Shown: piece after piece, positions 42,071-53,040 of the stretch
Numbering within the stretch: the stretch's first letter is position 1
Layout of the letters: every line of letters begins with the position of its first letter
Assembly (NCBI GenBank): GCA_027924585.1
Contig: BSBM01000461.1
Coordinates: forward strand, 11,237,001-11,301,000
From: Larix kaempferi
Lineage: Eukaryota; Streptophyta; Pinopsida; Pinales; Pinaceae
Length of the DNA stretch: 64,000 bases
Direction: 5' to 3'
Position numbers and translations under genes: made by a program
Notes under the pieces: generated by a model
Told to the model about the DNA's origin: nothing
The model's database searches: none
Seen by the model: only the letters and a program-made list of their open reading frames with translations

Positions 42071-43812
42071 GAACATCCATTTTGGGGGATTTTTTGAGCA
42101 TTAGTCCTTATTTAGAGTTGATGTTTGTCGAAGCTCTGTGTCATTAGTAGGCCATTAGGATAATCTACAGAAAACACCCTTTTTCTGAGCCATTGGACTC
42201 TTTGGCTGCTCATTTTCTTTTCCCTACCCATGGGTGAGCTTAGCTCTGCCCGCGTCTACCCGCCTCTGTCTAAACTATAGCCCGTGGGTACCCACAGGTT
42301 TTCCTTCGACAGTAGCAGACAAATCCGGCTTTGGTTGTTTCATGACCGTTGGTTGTTGCTGGGTTGATTCTGAGTGTTCCCGAGTCTTCTTTGGCCTTGT
42401 TCCTGACCATTCCAAGCCTTGTTTGTGACCAGAACTCCTCTTTTCTCTTGGTTTGAGCCTCCATTGGCTGAGTATTACTATTTAGGATCTGCTAGGTTTT
42501 CTGAGTGATCTCCCTTGCATTTCTGTAACTAAATAGTAGGATTTTGCTTGCATTTTTCATTCGATTATATTGAAAAATACAAAAACATAGTTTTGCATTT
42601 TCCTTTCATTTATAAGTCAAAATACAAAATTTTTTACTTTCATGTACCGCATTTTGCATTGAGTGCTTACTGCTTTCATTTAGGTTCTACTTGTGCATCG
42701 AAAATATAATAGAGTTGCATTTTTTATTTTGAAACTGTTGGATTGATTTTGTATGTTAGTGACATTGTTTTTATTGGATAGATGAGTCTAGAGTTTGACA
42801 ATTTTGCATACTATTGAGTCATATATATCACTAGTTTCATGACCATATCCTTTGAGTAACCATAGCCATTAAAATTAACGCTTAATCTAAAATTGATTAG
42901 AACAATTTTATTTAAAGGGTACAGCAACTAGCATAGGTTTAGAGTCTTGGAATAGATCATTGTGAGTAAACAATCCAAGACTACTAGGCGAAACATTATG
43001 TGTCTGACCAGGGAGTGGTGAAATCCATGGTATACGTCTATGTTCTTAGGAAGCTATACTCAGACCAGAGTTAAGCACCAGGTCACGAGAGGTTTCTTGC
43101 GGAGATATCCCTCCAATACCAGCTGAACGTGGGAGATATTTCCAGGGTTTGTTCGTATCTGAGGACTCTTGGGGGATTTGACCCTCTTGAGTTTCGGGCT
43201 TAGCTACCCTGCCCATACAACGGATCCCACCTGCGACTGTCCCCCTAAGAATTGGTTATACTGTGGTGACCATAGTTTCTTTACCTAGGTATCACACAGG
43301 GTACTTGCAATGGTTATACTGTTTGTGTCCTGAGTCAGATAGAGGTTGGATATCACAGTTGTTTGTTGTCGAGGGTTATAGCCCTTTGCATGCAGTGAAG
43401 CCTAGGTGCCTCTATAACTGATTTTTTTACCTCCGGCTACAGTTTGGTAGTCTCAAGCCTCTCTTAGGCAAGACATACCGACTCTAGTGTCGGGAGCTCA
43501 TTTAGCCACTCTGTTTGTCTACTATTGGTTGTAGTTTCTCTAGGTGTGTGCTTTTGATCTACTGTTTTTGATCGATAGTTTGGACATTAAGGGACGCTGT
43601 GATTTTATATTCTCTCCAGAGATATCGTGGTGCGGAGTCCCACTCTTCGTCGATCCCGTCATGTGGTTGGTTTAAAACTAGTCGAGCTTTCACGCCGTGT
43701 TGCTAGGGGACACCGGCGAGCTCCCTCTGAGTCTTTGGATTCTTATGAGACATATGTCCTAGACGTCATGACTGCTGCACACTCTGATACTAAATAAATA
43801 CCTACGACTCCA
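42071..43812 (+). other. Gypsy-D leader
   Basis: Untranslated leader between primer site and gag with no legible protein. CTATAGCCCGTGGGTACCCACAGG-like sequence at 42275 recurs near 51900 just before the 3' LTR. No minisatellite like that of the Gypsy-C leader is present. Confidence 0.6.
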
Positions 43813-46390
43813 TTGGGTAGATTTGAACATAATTCAGACACCCCTACTCCTCGTGAGGCGTGGGGGGGTCATCCACCTAAAACTCACCGTAATTTGTTTG
43901 GTCCGGATCCTCCCAAGGACAACCTATTTGATCCTTCATTTCCACATAATTATATACATGAGATGCTACATTTACATGATGAAATTAGTCCTACGATCAA
44001 CCCTACTGCCTTCTCTTTTGGTATGCCTAATTACAACACAGTTGATCCTTCCACTACTTTTGGTAGTCATGCTGGCACTATCCATAGTGTTAGCCACACT
44101 GCACCCATTGGGGGTAAGACCCTCATTGGGGGCACCACGTTGTCCACTCACACACATAGTATGGGGACCGGTCACGTTCCTCCTCACAATGCTAATGTTG
44201 GAAGATAGCCGCCTCCTAGGACTACCCAACCTAATAGGAACACTATTTGCAACACGAATCGCCATCTACCACCTAATACACATGTCGTTACTCATCAACC
44301 TATGACCACTTTCAAAAATGTTAACGCTCCTCCCAACCTTGGCAGTGGACATATACTGCATGCTTTTACATTTGGTTCCGCTACTAGTAATGCTAATGTA
44401 GGAGGTGGGAATATACCCTATCCACATGGTCATAACACCACCATTCCTGCTACTAGTAACACCAATGTTGGGGCTGGGAATACATCTTATGCTTATGGAC
44501 ACCACACGATTGCTCATGCTAACCCTAACACTTACGCTGGGGGTGGGAACATACCCTATAATATCGGTTATTACAACATGGTTCCCGCTACAAAGAGTAC
44601 GTATATCCCCCATACTTATGGTGGCAACCCTTACTACAATACAGTCGGTGTTGGCCATTAGTACAACCCACCTCAATATGGTGCACAAAACACATATATA
44701 CCTGCTTACTCTCATACGGTTCAGGTCGGGGGAGGTTATCAACCTTATGGCCATGGTCACGCTTATGGTCAAACAACTCCATATAATCAGCAGTTTAATG
44801 CTCATGGTCGAGCATTTGGTCCTTCCTATCCTTCAGGTTCTTATAACCAACCTTTTATGGGAGCTTATAATCAAGCTTTCCAACTGCAGCTCCCGTTCCT
44901 TGCACGTTTGAATCTTCGGGATATTTCGAAGCTCAGGAATGATTCAGTGTGTCACGACCCTCGTTGGCCTCCGGTTCCTACCGAGCTTCCTTTGGACATT
45001 CCTAAATTTGAGGGGAAAGGTGGTGAGGATCTGGGTGATCATGTCACGACGTTTCACCTTTGGTGCTCTTCCAACTTGTTGAATCACGATTACGCTAGAT
45101 TACGACTATTTCAACGCACCCTCATGGGGGCAGCTGTGAAGTGGTATGTCGAGTTGCCTGGGAACACTTATAGGGGATTCAATGAGATCGCTTTGGTTTT
45201 CTTGGATCATTTCCAGTTTCTGGTTCGTTACGATACTGGTACTGAATTTTTGTCTACTTTCCATCAGAATAAGGCCACGCATATTTCTGACCATGTTCAA
45301 GAGTGGTGTCGACGAAAGCGACTAGTGAAAGGCAACATTCCTCCAGAGTTTCTGTTGGAATAGTTCCTCAAGTCTCTACTCCCATATATTGCTAAGGACA
45401 TTTCGATGTCCAGTATTATGACTGGGGAACAAGCCATCTTAAAAGTCCAGCAATTGGATTTACTATACTCTCAGTCTGGCATATTGTACGACATCATCCC
45501 TGACACACCACAAACAAGACATGAGCCTAAGATAGTTCCTGGACCGCATGCTGATGGACTTGTGGGATCCGCAAGTACTCGCCCTGTAGATTTGGTGGCT
45601 AATCAAATGCAAATTTGTCGCTAAACCAATCTACTCCCGGACAGGTTCACACCTTGTCCACTTCCACCCCATCGTCCGATGTACACACTCTGCAAAGGAC
45701 TAAACCATTGGGTAACCAACAGCCTGGTGGTAAGAAGAAGGGGAGAAATAACCATATGGGTGGAAACAATAATAGCAATCACAATACCCCTCGTAAGGAG
45801 AATGCCAACCCTCCTCGGGAAGGAGAAAATGCTGGTGAGGACCGTAAACCTAAGCGTAAGGTGAAATTTCCTTGTAAGCTTTATGGGGAAGATCATCTTA
45901 CACACTTGTGTCCTCGAATCGAAGAAGCATCAAAGCATTTGGCAAAGAGCCCAGCTATGTTGAAGGATCCCCTCCCTCATCATCATCAAAACATGGCTTT
46001 GCATACTCCTGCCACTGGTTATGGACCTAATGAGACTCCTACGTCTTCTTCCAATACTAGTGGTTATGGATGCGTGAATATGGTCCAATCAGAGGTTAGT
46101 GTTGCTACTCGTCAACATGATTATGGGGCACCACAGCCTAATATGGGGAATGAGCTTCCCTATCCTCCTGATAATCCTTGCATATTGAGAAGCCCTCTAT
46201 TATGTCGTAGATACCAAAAGGTGTGCTTAAGCGCTCTACGCATAATCCCAATGCCTAAGCCGCCCAGAACTACTCCATTGTAGAAGATTTGGGCCAAACT
46301 CCGTGTTCTATGTTGGCTCTTGAAGTTCTACAGGCATGTCCTTCTCAAAGGCATGCCCTTTTATGTGCGTTAGGAGTTCAGGATGGAGGG
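43813..46390 (+). pseudogene. Gypsy-D gag
   Basis: One frame from 43813 to 45624 broken by three TAG stops (44206, 44659, 45361). The N-terminal part is Gly/Asn/Tyr/His-rich, with 23-residue repeats like NVGGGNIPYPHGHN. The gag core follows: LNLRDISKLRND, PTELPLDIPKFEGKGGED, RLFQRTLMGAAVKWYVELPG, FLDHFQFLVRYDTGTEFL and HISDHVQEWCRRKR, then FLKSLLPYIAKD. After a frameshift near 45620 comes a Lys/Asn-rich region and a knuckle with its second Cys replaced by Tyr (CKLYGEDHLTHLC). The frame stops at 46281 and is interrupted by the solo LTR at 46391. It aligns with Gypsy-C gag throughout the core. Confidence 0.88.
44380..44655 (+). repeat. 69-bp in-frame repeats in Gypsy-D gag
   Basis: Units begin at 44380, 44449, 44518 and 44587, exactly 69 bp (23 codons) apart, with GCTACTAGTAA or close variants at the start. 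They encode a low-complexity Gly/Asn/Tyr/His segment. Confidence 0.9.
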
Positions 46391-48219
46391 TGTAGGACCC
46401 CTCCTTTAGGGTCCCCTTGATCTGAACCTGAAACTTTAAAAACTTCATACAAACAAATTAGCCATTATAGTTATTGGAAAAATAAAATAAAAGAGTGAAT
46501 AACTTAACAAAAATAAGCAAACCTTAACCTGTCAACCCGATCCAGCTGGTCCATTGTTGTTTGCGTCTTCCGTAGGACCCCTCCAGCAAAGCTCGTTTAA
46601 CCATAGGTGAAGCAACCGTTAGCTTCGCCACCCAACCATAGGCTCATGCTTTCAGTCGCATGGCCTCCCCCGAGATTTGGGTCGTAGAGCTCACACAAGT
46701 ATTTCAGAAATTCAGCTTGGGCTTCCCTTCCCACCAGGATTTCTAATCCAAACCCTTAGATAGCAACAAGTCTTTGAGGTATTCGAAAATTACGACAATC
46801 GTCCAAATTATGGGCCCTTTACCCATTCCCTAAGCCTTCGTTATAAAGGAAAATCTCCTGCGACACATGTCACTTCATGCATAATTAAATATTTTTAATT
46901 AATTATTTAATTAAAACACTCACCCATCCAAGTGTCAGTTTCTCTGGGAAGTGCACCTACATCCCTAAGTTTGCTCTAGTTTGTCCCCCAGATATTTTAA
47001 TCAACTCCTATCTTTTAGTTGACTAGGTGTCTAATCTTAGGATTCTATTTTGCTCCTAAATAATTATTTATATTATTTTAAATACTCAACAAAAACAACT
47101 ATTCATGTGCAAATGTCTAAACTATTATTTTTTTTTTATGCATTTGCTAAGTAATAATCTAGAGTTATTCTCCTAAGTTTTTATGCAGTTTAATTTAACA
47201 ATCAAACTCACTAGGATCACGGTGCCGTGCCGTTGGGCTCCTGGTTCCTTAACTTTAATTCTCTGACATGGCACCACTCCGTTGGGTCCAGTCATCCATG
47301 GTTTCCATTCCTTGGCATGGTACCGCATCGTTGGGTCCTTGCGTCCATTCTTTCATTTCTCGACAGGGTACCGCATCGTCGGGCCCTTCTGCCACCATCT
47401 TTCCGTTTTGACTTGCGGGAACTCTTGTAGGGATTTTAGGAATCGTTACCATCCATCCTCCGTCTACATGCTATCTAGGGACTAATGGCGCTGAGGAGTG
47501 AGTCCGTTCTCACTGCGCGCCCCTCAACTCGTACATGACCAGCTCCGTCGTGGCCCACCTCGTACGCCCTCACGCATCAATGCTTATCTGCTCATGCGTG
47601 GTATTCTTGTCGGAAGTCGACATCGTCGTCGCTTCCCTTGTGTGTGATTTACCCGTACTCTACGACCCTCCATGTTCCTTTGTGTGTCTGTTGGTGAACC
47701 GTCTCACTTGTTTCTACACACACTTCTCACAACAAATTATTAGTAGCACTGTTCTCGACAATCATCATCTGGTTTCTAACTCTAGCATTGTTAAACATTT
47801 ATGATTTATTGAAACTGCTCATTCATCTTATTAAGTATACATTTCGTCACCAAATACATAATCACCATACAGCTAGTCGTTAAGCATTATCCATCAACAT
47901 AATTTTCCATAGTCATAGCTAATCGTTTAACATATGCAATTATTCATTTACCTCAACAGTTCAGATACACATACTCAAAAATAAGGTCAAAAGGTTATTT
48001 AATTAATGTTTCAATCAGCCGGGTCACTCAGCAGGTGCCCTCAATGTCTACACAAGTCTAGGGGCACTACATACCTCAATCATTTAAGACATAACAAGAC
48101 CACTGTATTGAATTTGTTCAGTCAGGTCACTCGAGGTGCCCTTAAGGTCCACAGTCATTCTAGGGGCATTACATACCCTCATTAGTCTAATCAGTTAAAG
48201 CACCAAGGCGGGCATTACA
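46391..48219. mobile_element. Solo LTR in Gypsy-D protease region
   Basis: 1829 bp starting TGTAGGACCCCTCC and ending GGGCATTACA, flanked by a perfect 5-bp duplication GAGGG (46386-46390 and 48220-48224). Removing it joins GVQDGG directly to SPNVIKFDTT in one frame, confirming the boundaries. No coding sequence is inside, so it is the relic of LTR-LTR recombination. Strand cannot be fixed without a full element. Confidence 0.92.
47221..47400. repeat. 49-bp repeats inside the solo LTR
   Basis: Four degenerate units at about 49-bp spacing carrying GGTACCGCATCGTTGGGTCC or variants (near 47221, 47269, 47317 and 47367). A second internal duplication at about 112-bp spacing shares AGGGGCATTACATACC near 48060 and 48170. 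Confidence 0.7.
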
Positions 48220-49624
48220 GAGGGAGTCCCAACGTCATCAAGTTTGACACTACTGATGTGTAACCTCGCTTACCTTACCAGGTGGAGTGCTTTAAAACTT
48301 TTGTCAAATGAACGGTGGTTGACGAAGGCGCTTCCGTGTCAGTGATGTCGTTAGATTGTTGGAAAGATCTTGGCTCTCCTCCTCTACTCACATATAGGAC
48401 CATGCTCACTGCATTTAATGGTAGGTCCTTTAAGCTGCATGGGATAATCCTTTCCCTTGTTTTCCGCTTCGGAGGTAAACCTGTGCCTATTGAGGTCGAA
48501 GTGGTTGATGTGCCCATTGAATACAATGTTTTACTGGTCGAAACTAGATGTATGCTATGAAAGTTGTCATGTCTACTATATTCAGGATCATTTGCTTTCC
48601 ATACGAAGGCAGGATTATGACCATTGATCAGCTAAACTTTGTTAATCCTCCCACAGCATCCACGGGATCAGTAGTCCCACAAGTTACAGACTCTCAACCG
48701 GCAACTGGGAGCATGGGTGTTGGTATGTACCCTTCATTAATGGGATCTTATGATTTCCCTTCACCCATTGCTTTTATTGAAACCATTTTCGATAATGCGC
48801 CTCCTCCATTGAATAATGTACCTTTCCGGACCTCATATTTTAGTGATCCACGGGATCCACCTTCCACGAGTTCCCCGTCTGGAGATGTTTTGCACATCAG
48901 AATGGATATGCCCTTATATGCAATCGAGCTTGCTTCTGAAGATGTTCAACAAGCCATTGCAGATTCGCATCTCTCTTCTTCATGGACAATAGAGGAAGAT
49001 CCCGTTATGCTGCCTGCACGTGCATTGGACCTATCTTGTTCACATGGTTGCCTCGATGGTATTTTACCTTCAGATGAAATTTTTATCGAGGCCATGAATT
49101 ATAATGACAAGCCTTGGGTTGATTGTCATCATCAATTTTATTTCCTTCCTACCATTGATCTTATTGAACGAGATGAGCCTCGAGTACAACCTGCCATGCA
49201 TTTGGATTTTGATCCAGGCATAGTTTTTTCTAGCCCCGGTTTGACATTAAAGTCTGATCTCCCTAGTGATGAGTCTATAGACTCTCCTATAGAACTGCAA
49301 ATCGGTGATCCTGATGAGTTCGATTCTACTTCTAGAATTTCCAATTCCTGTGATGATGAATTCACGACTGTAGATTCCTCCACGTCCTTCAGCTTTGCTC
49401 TTCATTCCGAAGTTGATCATTTCGGTCCCTCGGGTCTTTGTATTATGGCACCTTCAGTGGTTAGCTCTCCCTGCATTATGTCTGAGGGTGATAATAGTGA
49501 AGTTGAAAATTTTTCTACCACAGTGACTTGTATCAGATTTTTCTTTACGTACGTTTTAGAGATGATCTTGGGACTTATGTTTCATGTAGACAAGATTCTT
49601 AGTGGACTTATACTTGTTTACTAG
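48220..49624 (+). pseudogene. Gypsy-D protease and post-protease ORF
   Basis: The protease shows VVDEGASVSVMSLDCWKDLG at about 48315, the intact active-site form, followed by AFNGRSFKLHG and VDVPIEYNVLL. Stops lie just upstream (after TTDV and FVK) and a frameshift follows YNVLL. The next frame, 48548-49624 (358 residues), begins MYAMKVVMSTIFRIICF and YEGRIMTIDQLNF, then becomes an acidic Ser/Pro/Asp-rich protein with no known motif. Compared with Gypsy-C it lacks the extra zinc-knuckle pair. No RT follows. Confidence 0.82.
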
Positions 49625-51948
49625 TCCTTTTCGACATTTTCTTCGATCATGGAAAGCATATTCGAAACCTTGCATATAGGTTTAGGCCTCCCCATTGTTA
49701 TGATGCATTTGAACCTTTTTCCATCTGAATTCGCAGACACATCCTGAGTGTCCTTATCTTGCTCATGTTCCTTGCATTATGCATAGCTTTGTTCCATGCG
49801 CTTGGAACTAGTCTCGCATGCCCCTGACACTCGTCTTCTCCCATTATGAGCATTCTTCCATCTCTCCTTTGAGCTCATTAAAAACAGTAAGGAGGCCACG
49901 AGTTTACTTTTTTTGGGCTCGTTAAACCTTTATGGAAAATATTTTTATAAAGTCTTTTTTAAGCCCTTGTTAGAATTTTTCAAATCAAACAAGATTGCCG
50001 AGTGTGCTTGTCATTTCAGACTCCCTAAAGGATTTGAAGTGACATCCATTTAGGTATAAGTTTACCCGACATCCACTTAGGTATAAGTTTACCCCTTTTC
50101 TGAACCTTTGTGGATTAATTACGAAAAAGGTATACTCTAGTCATACGTGATTAGAAGAGTTCTTCTCTCATTATTTTACACTTTTTCGGGTGAGGAGACT
50201 AACTTTACGAAAAAGGACTCCCCTTTTATATCAAGTTGTGACTGCATTGCATCATCCTGCTTGCTGCTTGAGCCTTGTGCAGGCTCCCGCTTACTCTTTT
50301 ATTAGCATGGTGCCTGAGCACTTTCCCTATCGATTCCTGTAGAGCTTACATTTTCCCTCCACAATTTGATGACCTTTTGACCCTAAGGGAAGATACCCGC
50401 CGAGTGTCCACATCCTGCACATGCTTCCTTGCATTGATCATAGGTATGTTCCACTGCTTGGAACTAGTTTGCTCGCTATCTGAAACTTGTTTCCTCACTT
50501 GTTGTACTATAAGAAATTTTATTCTTTTTCAAGCTTTTCCAAATATGAAAAAGACCAAAAAAATAAAATATTCCAAAAAGTCAGATGGGATTATGGTTAC
50601 TACTTCTAGTTGGCAGCTGTTGTGTCTCCTTTGAACAGAACATTCATTTCACTCCATACACTATGATTCGGGACTATAGTTGGACCTTAGGAGCTGTACT
50701 TGTTTCTCAGTTTACTCCACCGATTGGTTAAGCTTCCAGTCATTATGGAGCCCCTTGTGATGCCTCCTGCATCGCACAGTCTATATTGAGTCTATGCTTC
50801 CTGAGTCTATCCATCTGCTCATGCTCTTGTTTAAAGGAAGTCCTGAAACAAGAGTCGGTAACTAGTCATATTTCTTGACTATTGCATGTCGGCCATCCTT
50901 ATTGATTTAGTCTATTTCACCTAAGATCTTCCAAATCTTTCAGCGTAGATAGTACCTCGTGCTGGTTAATGGGGGATTCCTTAATGCCCTCCTTCCAGCG
51001 AGTCTCGTTCCATCTACTTCAACCCATTTATTCCAAGACTTGAAGCTTAGAGTTCGGTTGAGTACCTTGAGGCTTGCAGTCATTAGTGGCAGGTCTTCTC
51101 TCCATCTACATTTTTGGGAATACATCAATGTCCCCTGATCAATGGACTCATCCTAGTGTTCAACTTCAACACATCTATTCACACTCTGATGATTGTAATC
51201 TGTGCCTTGATGCCCATTTTCATTATTGGTGGGTTTTCTCGCGTCTATTAACGGTATACATCATTGACCGGTAATCAGACGATGTCACATCAGGTTTGAA
51301 CTCAACTCCTTTATTCACTTGATGGGACTTGCACTGTCGAAGACTTCTGTAGAAGACCCCAGGGGATAGTGGCATTCAGTATGCTACTTATGATTATGAC
51401 TTCACATATGAGATATCACCTCTCAGATATCAGCAGTTTGTACCTCCAGTTTGCACCAGTTGTTTCCTTTTCAGCAGGAGACCATATCTTACTGTAGAGG
51501 GATCATGGCTATGGTCACTTATGACATGTATTCACTATGTACTACCTATTCATGGCCATTGTATCATATTGTTGTACTATACCCCCAGGGATACTACTGT
51601 ATTATGACGAGTGAGCTGCTCCTTCCACTTGTGTCTACATCACTCCACTTCTGAGATTTATAATGTATTTCGGCCATCGTAGCACCATTCTATGACCTCA
51701 CACATTAGGGTGCATCTGTTACAACGTAATTTTCCACCTTGTGAGTATCAGCACTATTTGGCCTTGAGGATCCATTTTACTGACTCAGATCTATCAATTT
51801 ATCCTCCAGGAACACATTATGTCCCTAATTTTGTTCCTGTACTCTAGTTGTCCCACTACAGCCCGCGTACATCACCCCATATATGCGACTTGTTACACTA
51901 TAGCCCTCGGGTACCCACAGGCTATCCCACTGTAGCCTATGGGTAGCA
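49625..51948 (+). other. Gypsy-D 3' region
   Basis: No RT, RNase H or integrase. An imperfect direct repeat of about 80 bp (CTTGGAACTAGT context) occurs at about 49742-49828 and 50400-50480. The conserved noncoding block shared with Gypsy-C is at about 50050-50210. Remaining frames (50275-50634 and smaller) carry no motif. Confidence 0.7.
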
Positions 51949-52421
51949 TGTAAAATGGTAAAAATCACTAGAAAATTACCTTTTTACTCCCAAAAAGCAG
52001 TCATTGGGTGACCTTTGACCCTCCATCTTCCCCAGAAACACCTCAATGTCTCCTTTCATCTACTTTTGAGAGGACTATATATTGAGCACATATGGCTTAT
52101 GGATGGGAGGAGAAAGGAGAGCAAGAGAACTCTAGTGGATTTATGCCCTATCTTGAGTCGACACTCATTGATCCTTGTAGTTGTGAACCCTTTATGTTCA
52201 CCTTCCAAACTCCTATCATAGTTTGAGTTTGCCATTCCATGGAGGATTGAAGTGATGGAGGCACAAGTGGATTGACCCGGATCTTGGTTCAGATTGGTTG
52301 CCGACAAGAGGTCGTATCACATTGTACTTCTTGTTATTTATTAATAGAAATACTCATATTCTCGTCCATCAATGTTGTGAATGTTGTTTATATTACATTG
52401 GGTTGCATTTACTTGTCTCTC
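51949..52421 (+). repeat. Gypsy-D 3' LTR, truncated
   Basis: Matches the first 475 bp of the 5' LTR up to TTGGGTTGCATTTACTT and then ends abruptly at the DDB1-like pseudogene. The last about 265 bp of the LTR are missing. Confidence 0.88.
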
Positions 52422-53040
52422 AAGATCATTAACACAGAATTCCTCTTATGGGACCAAGGTTTACAAATCTTTGCAAAACTTCCACATATGAATCTCTACA
52501 CTTTTATAAACTGTACATCAAGCCATTTTTTAAATAAATTTTTTTGAAGGGGTAGATGTCTCTCCTAGAAGCTCTACCTTGAGATCAATGACCCTATATT
52601 TTCCATGATTGATGAAAAGTAAATGAAGAAAGCATGCATATCACTGAGCAGATATTGAAAACCATCTGCATCAACTTGGGCATAAGCTTTAGTGACAGAT
52701 TGTCTGATAGGTATTGATTTGAATACAAATGTACTTCAATAAAAATGTCTTCTCATCAATGATAATAACTCCTTTAAATGCATTGAAACTGGTATTAATA
52801 GATCCACACCATTATCTAGATTTTTTTGTGACCAAGTCCCTTCAAGGCATGCATCTTTATTATCCTGGCATAGCACAACAATTGTAGGTTTTCTACAACC
52901 ATGTAAAACCTTTATATCCAAAACTTGAAGCTTCTCAAATCTAATATTGAAATATTCTTTAAGTTGTCCATTATTATTGAATGGAATAACTCTGAACAAA
53001 CCAACATAGAGGTGGAGTCGAATGAGCCAACAATTGTGCT
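52422..53040 (-). pseudogene. DDB1: DDB1-like pseudogene fragment
   Basis: Minus-strand translation matches an internal part of DDB1, the adaptor of CUL4 ubiquitin ligases. In order: CWLIRLHLYVGLFRVIPF, NGQLKEYFNIRFEKLQVLDI, HGCRKPTIVVLCQDNKDA, GTWSQKNLDNGVDLLIPV, then in a shifted frame FKSIPIRQSVTKAYAQVDADG, then LKVELLGETS, then YVEVLQRFVNLGPI and FCVNDLER at the Gypsy-D junction. Compared with the remembered family, about 17 residues are missing before GTWSQ and about 30 before YVEVLQ. At least three frame changes and several stops are present. No intron-like gap was seen, suggesting a processed copy, but intron positions were not checked. The gene symbol refers to the parent gene. Confidence 0.85.

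Larger units (their letters stand above)
41305..52421 (+). mobile_element. Gypsy-type gag-protease element Gypsy-D
   Basis: Plus-strand relative of Gypsy-C: 5' LTR, primer site TGGCGACTTCGCTGGGGA, 1.7-kb leader, gag, zinc knuckle, protease (split by a solo LTR), post-protease ORF, 2.3 kb of 3' sequence and a 3' LTR truncated at 52421. As in Gypsy-C, no RT, RNase H or integrase is legible. The LTR copies are about 95% identical by eye over the 473 bp that remain. The 3' LTR start has no clear polypurine tract, so that boundary (51949) is less certain. Confidence 0.88.

Noticed and set aside
49138-49383. Minus-strand 81-codon frame
   Set aside because: Shadow of the post-protease frame of Gypsy-D.
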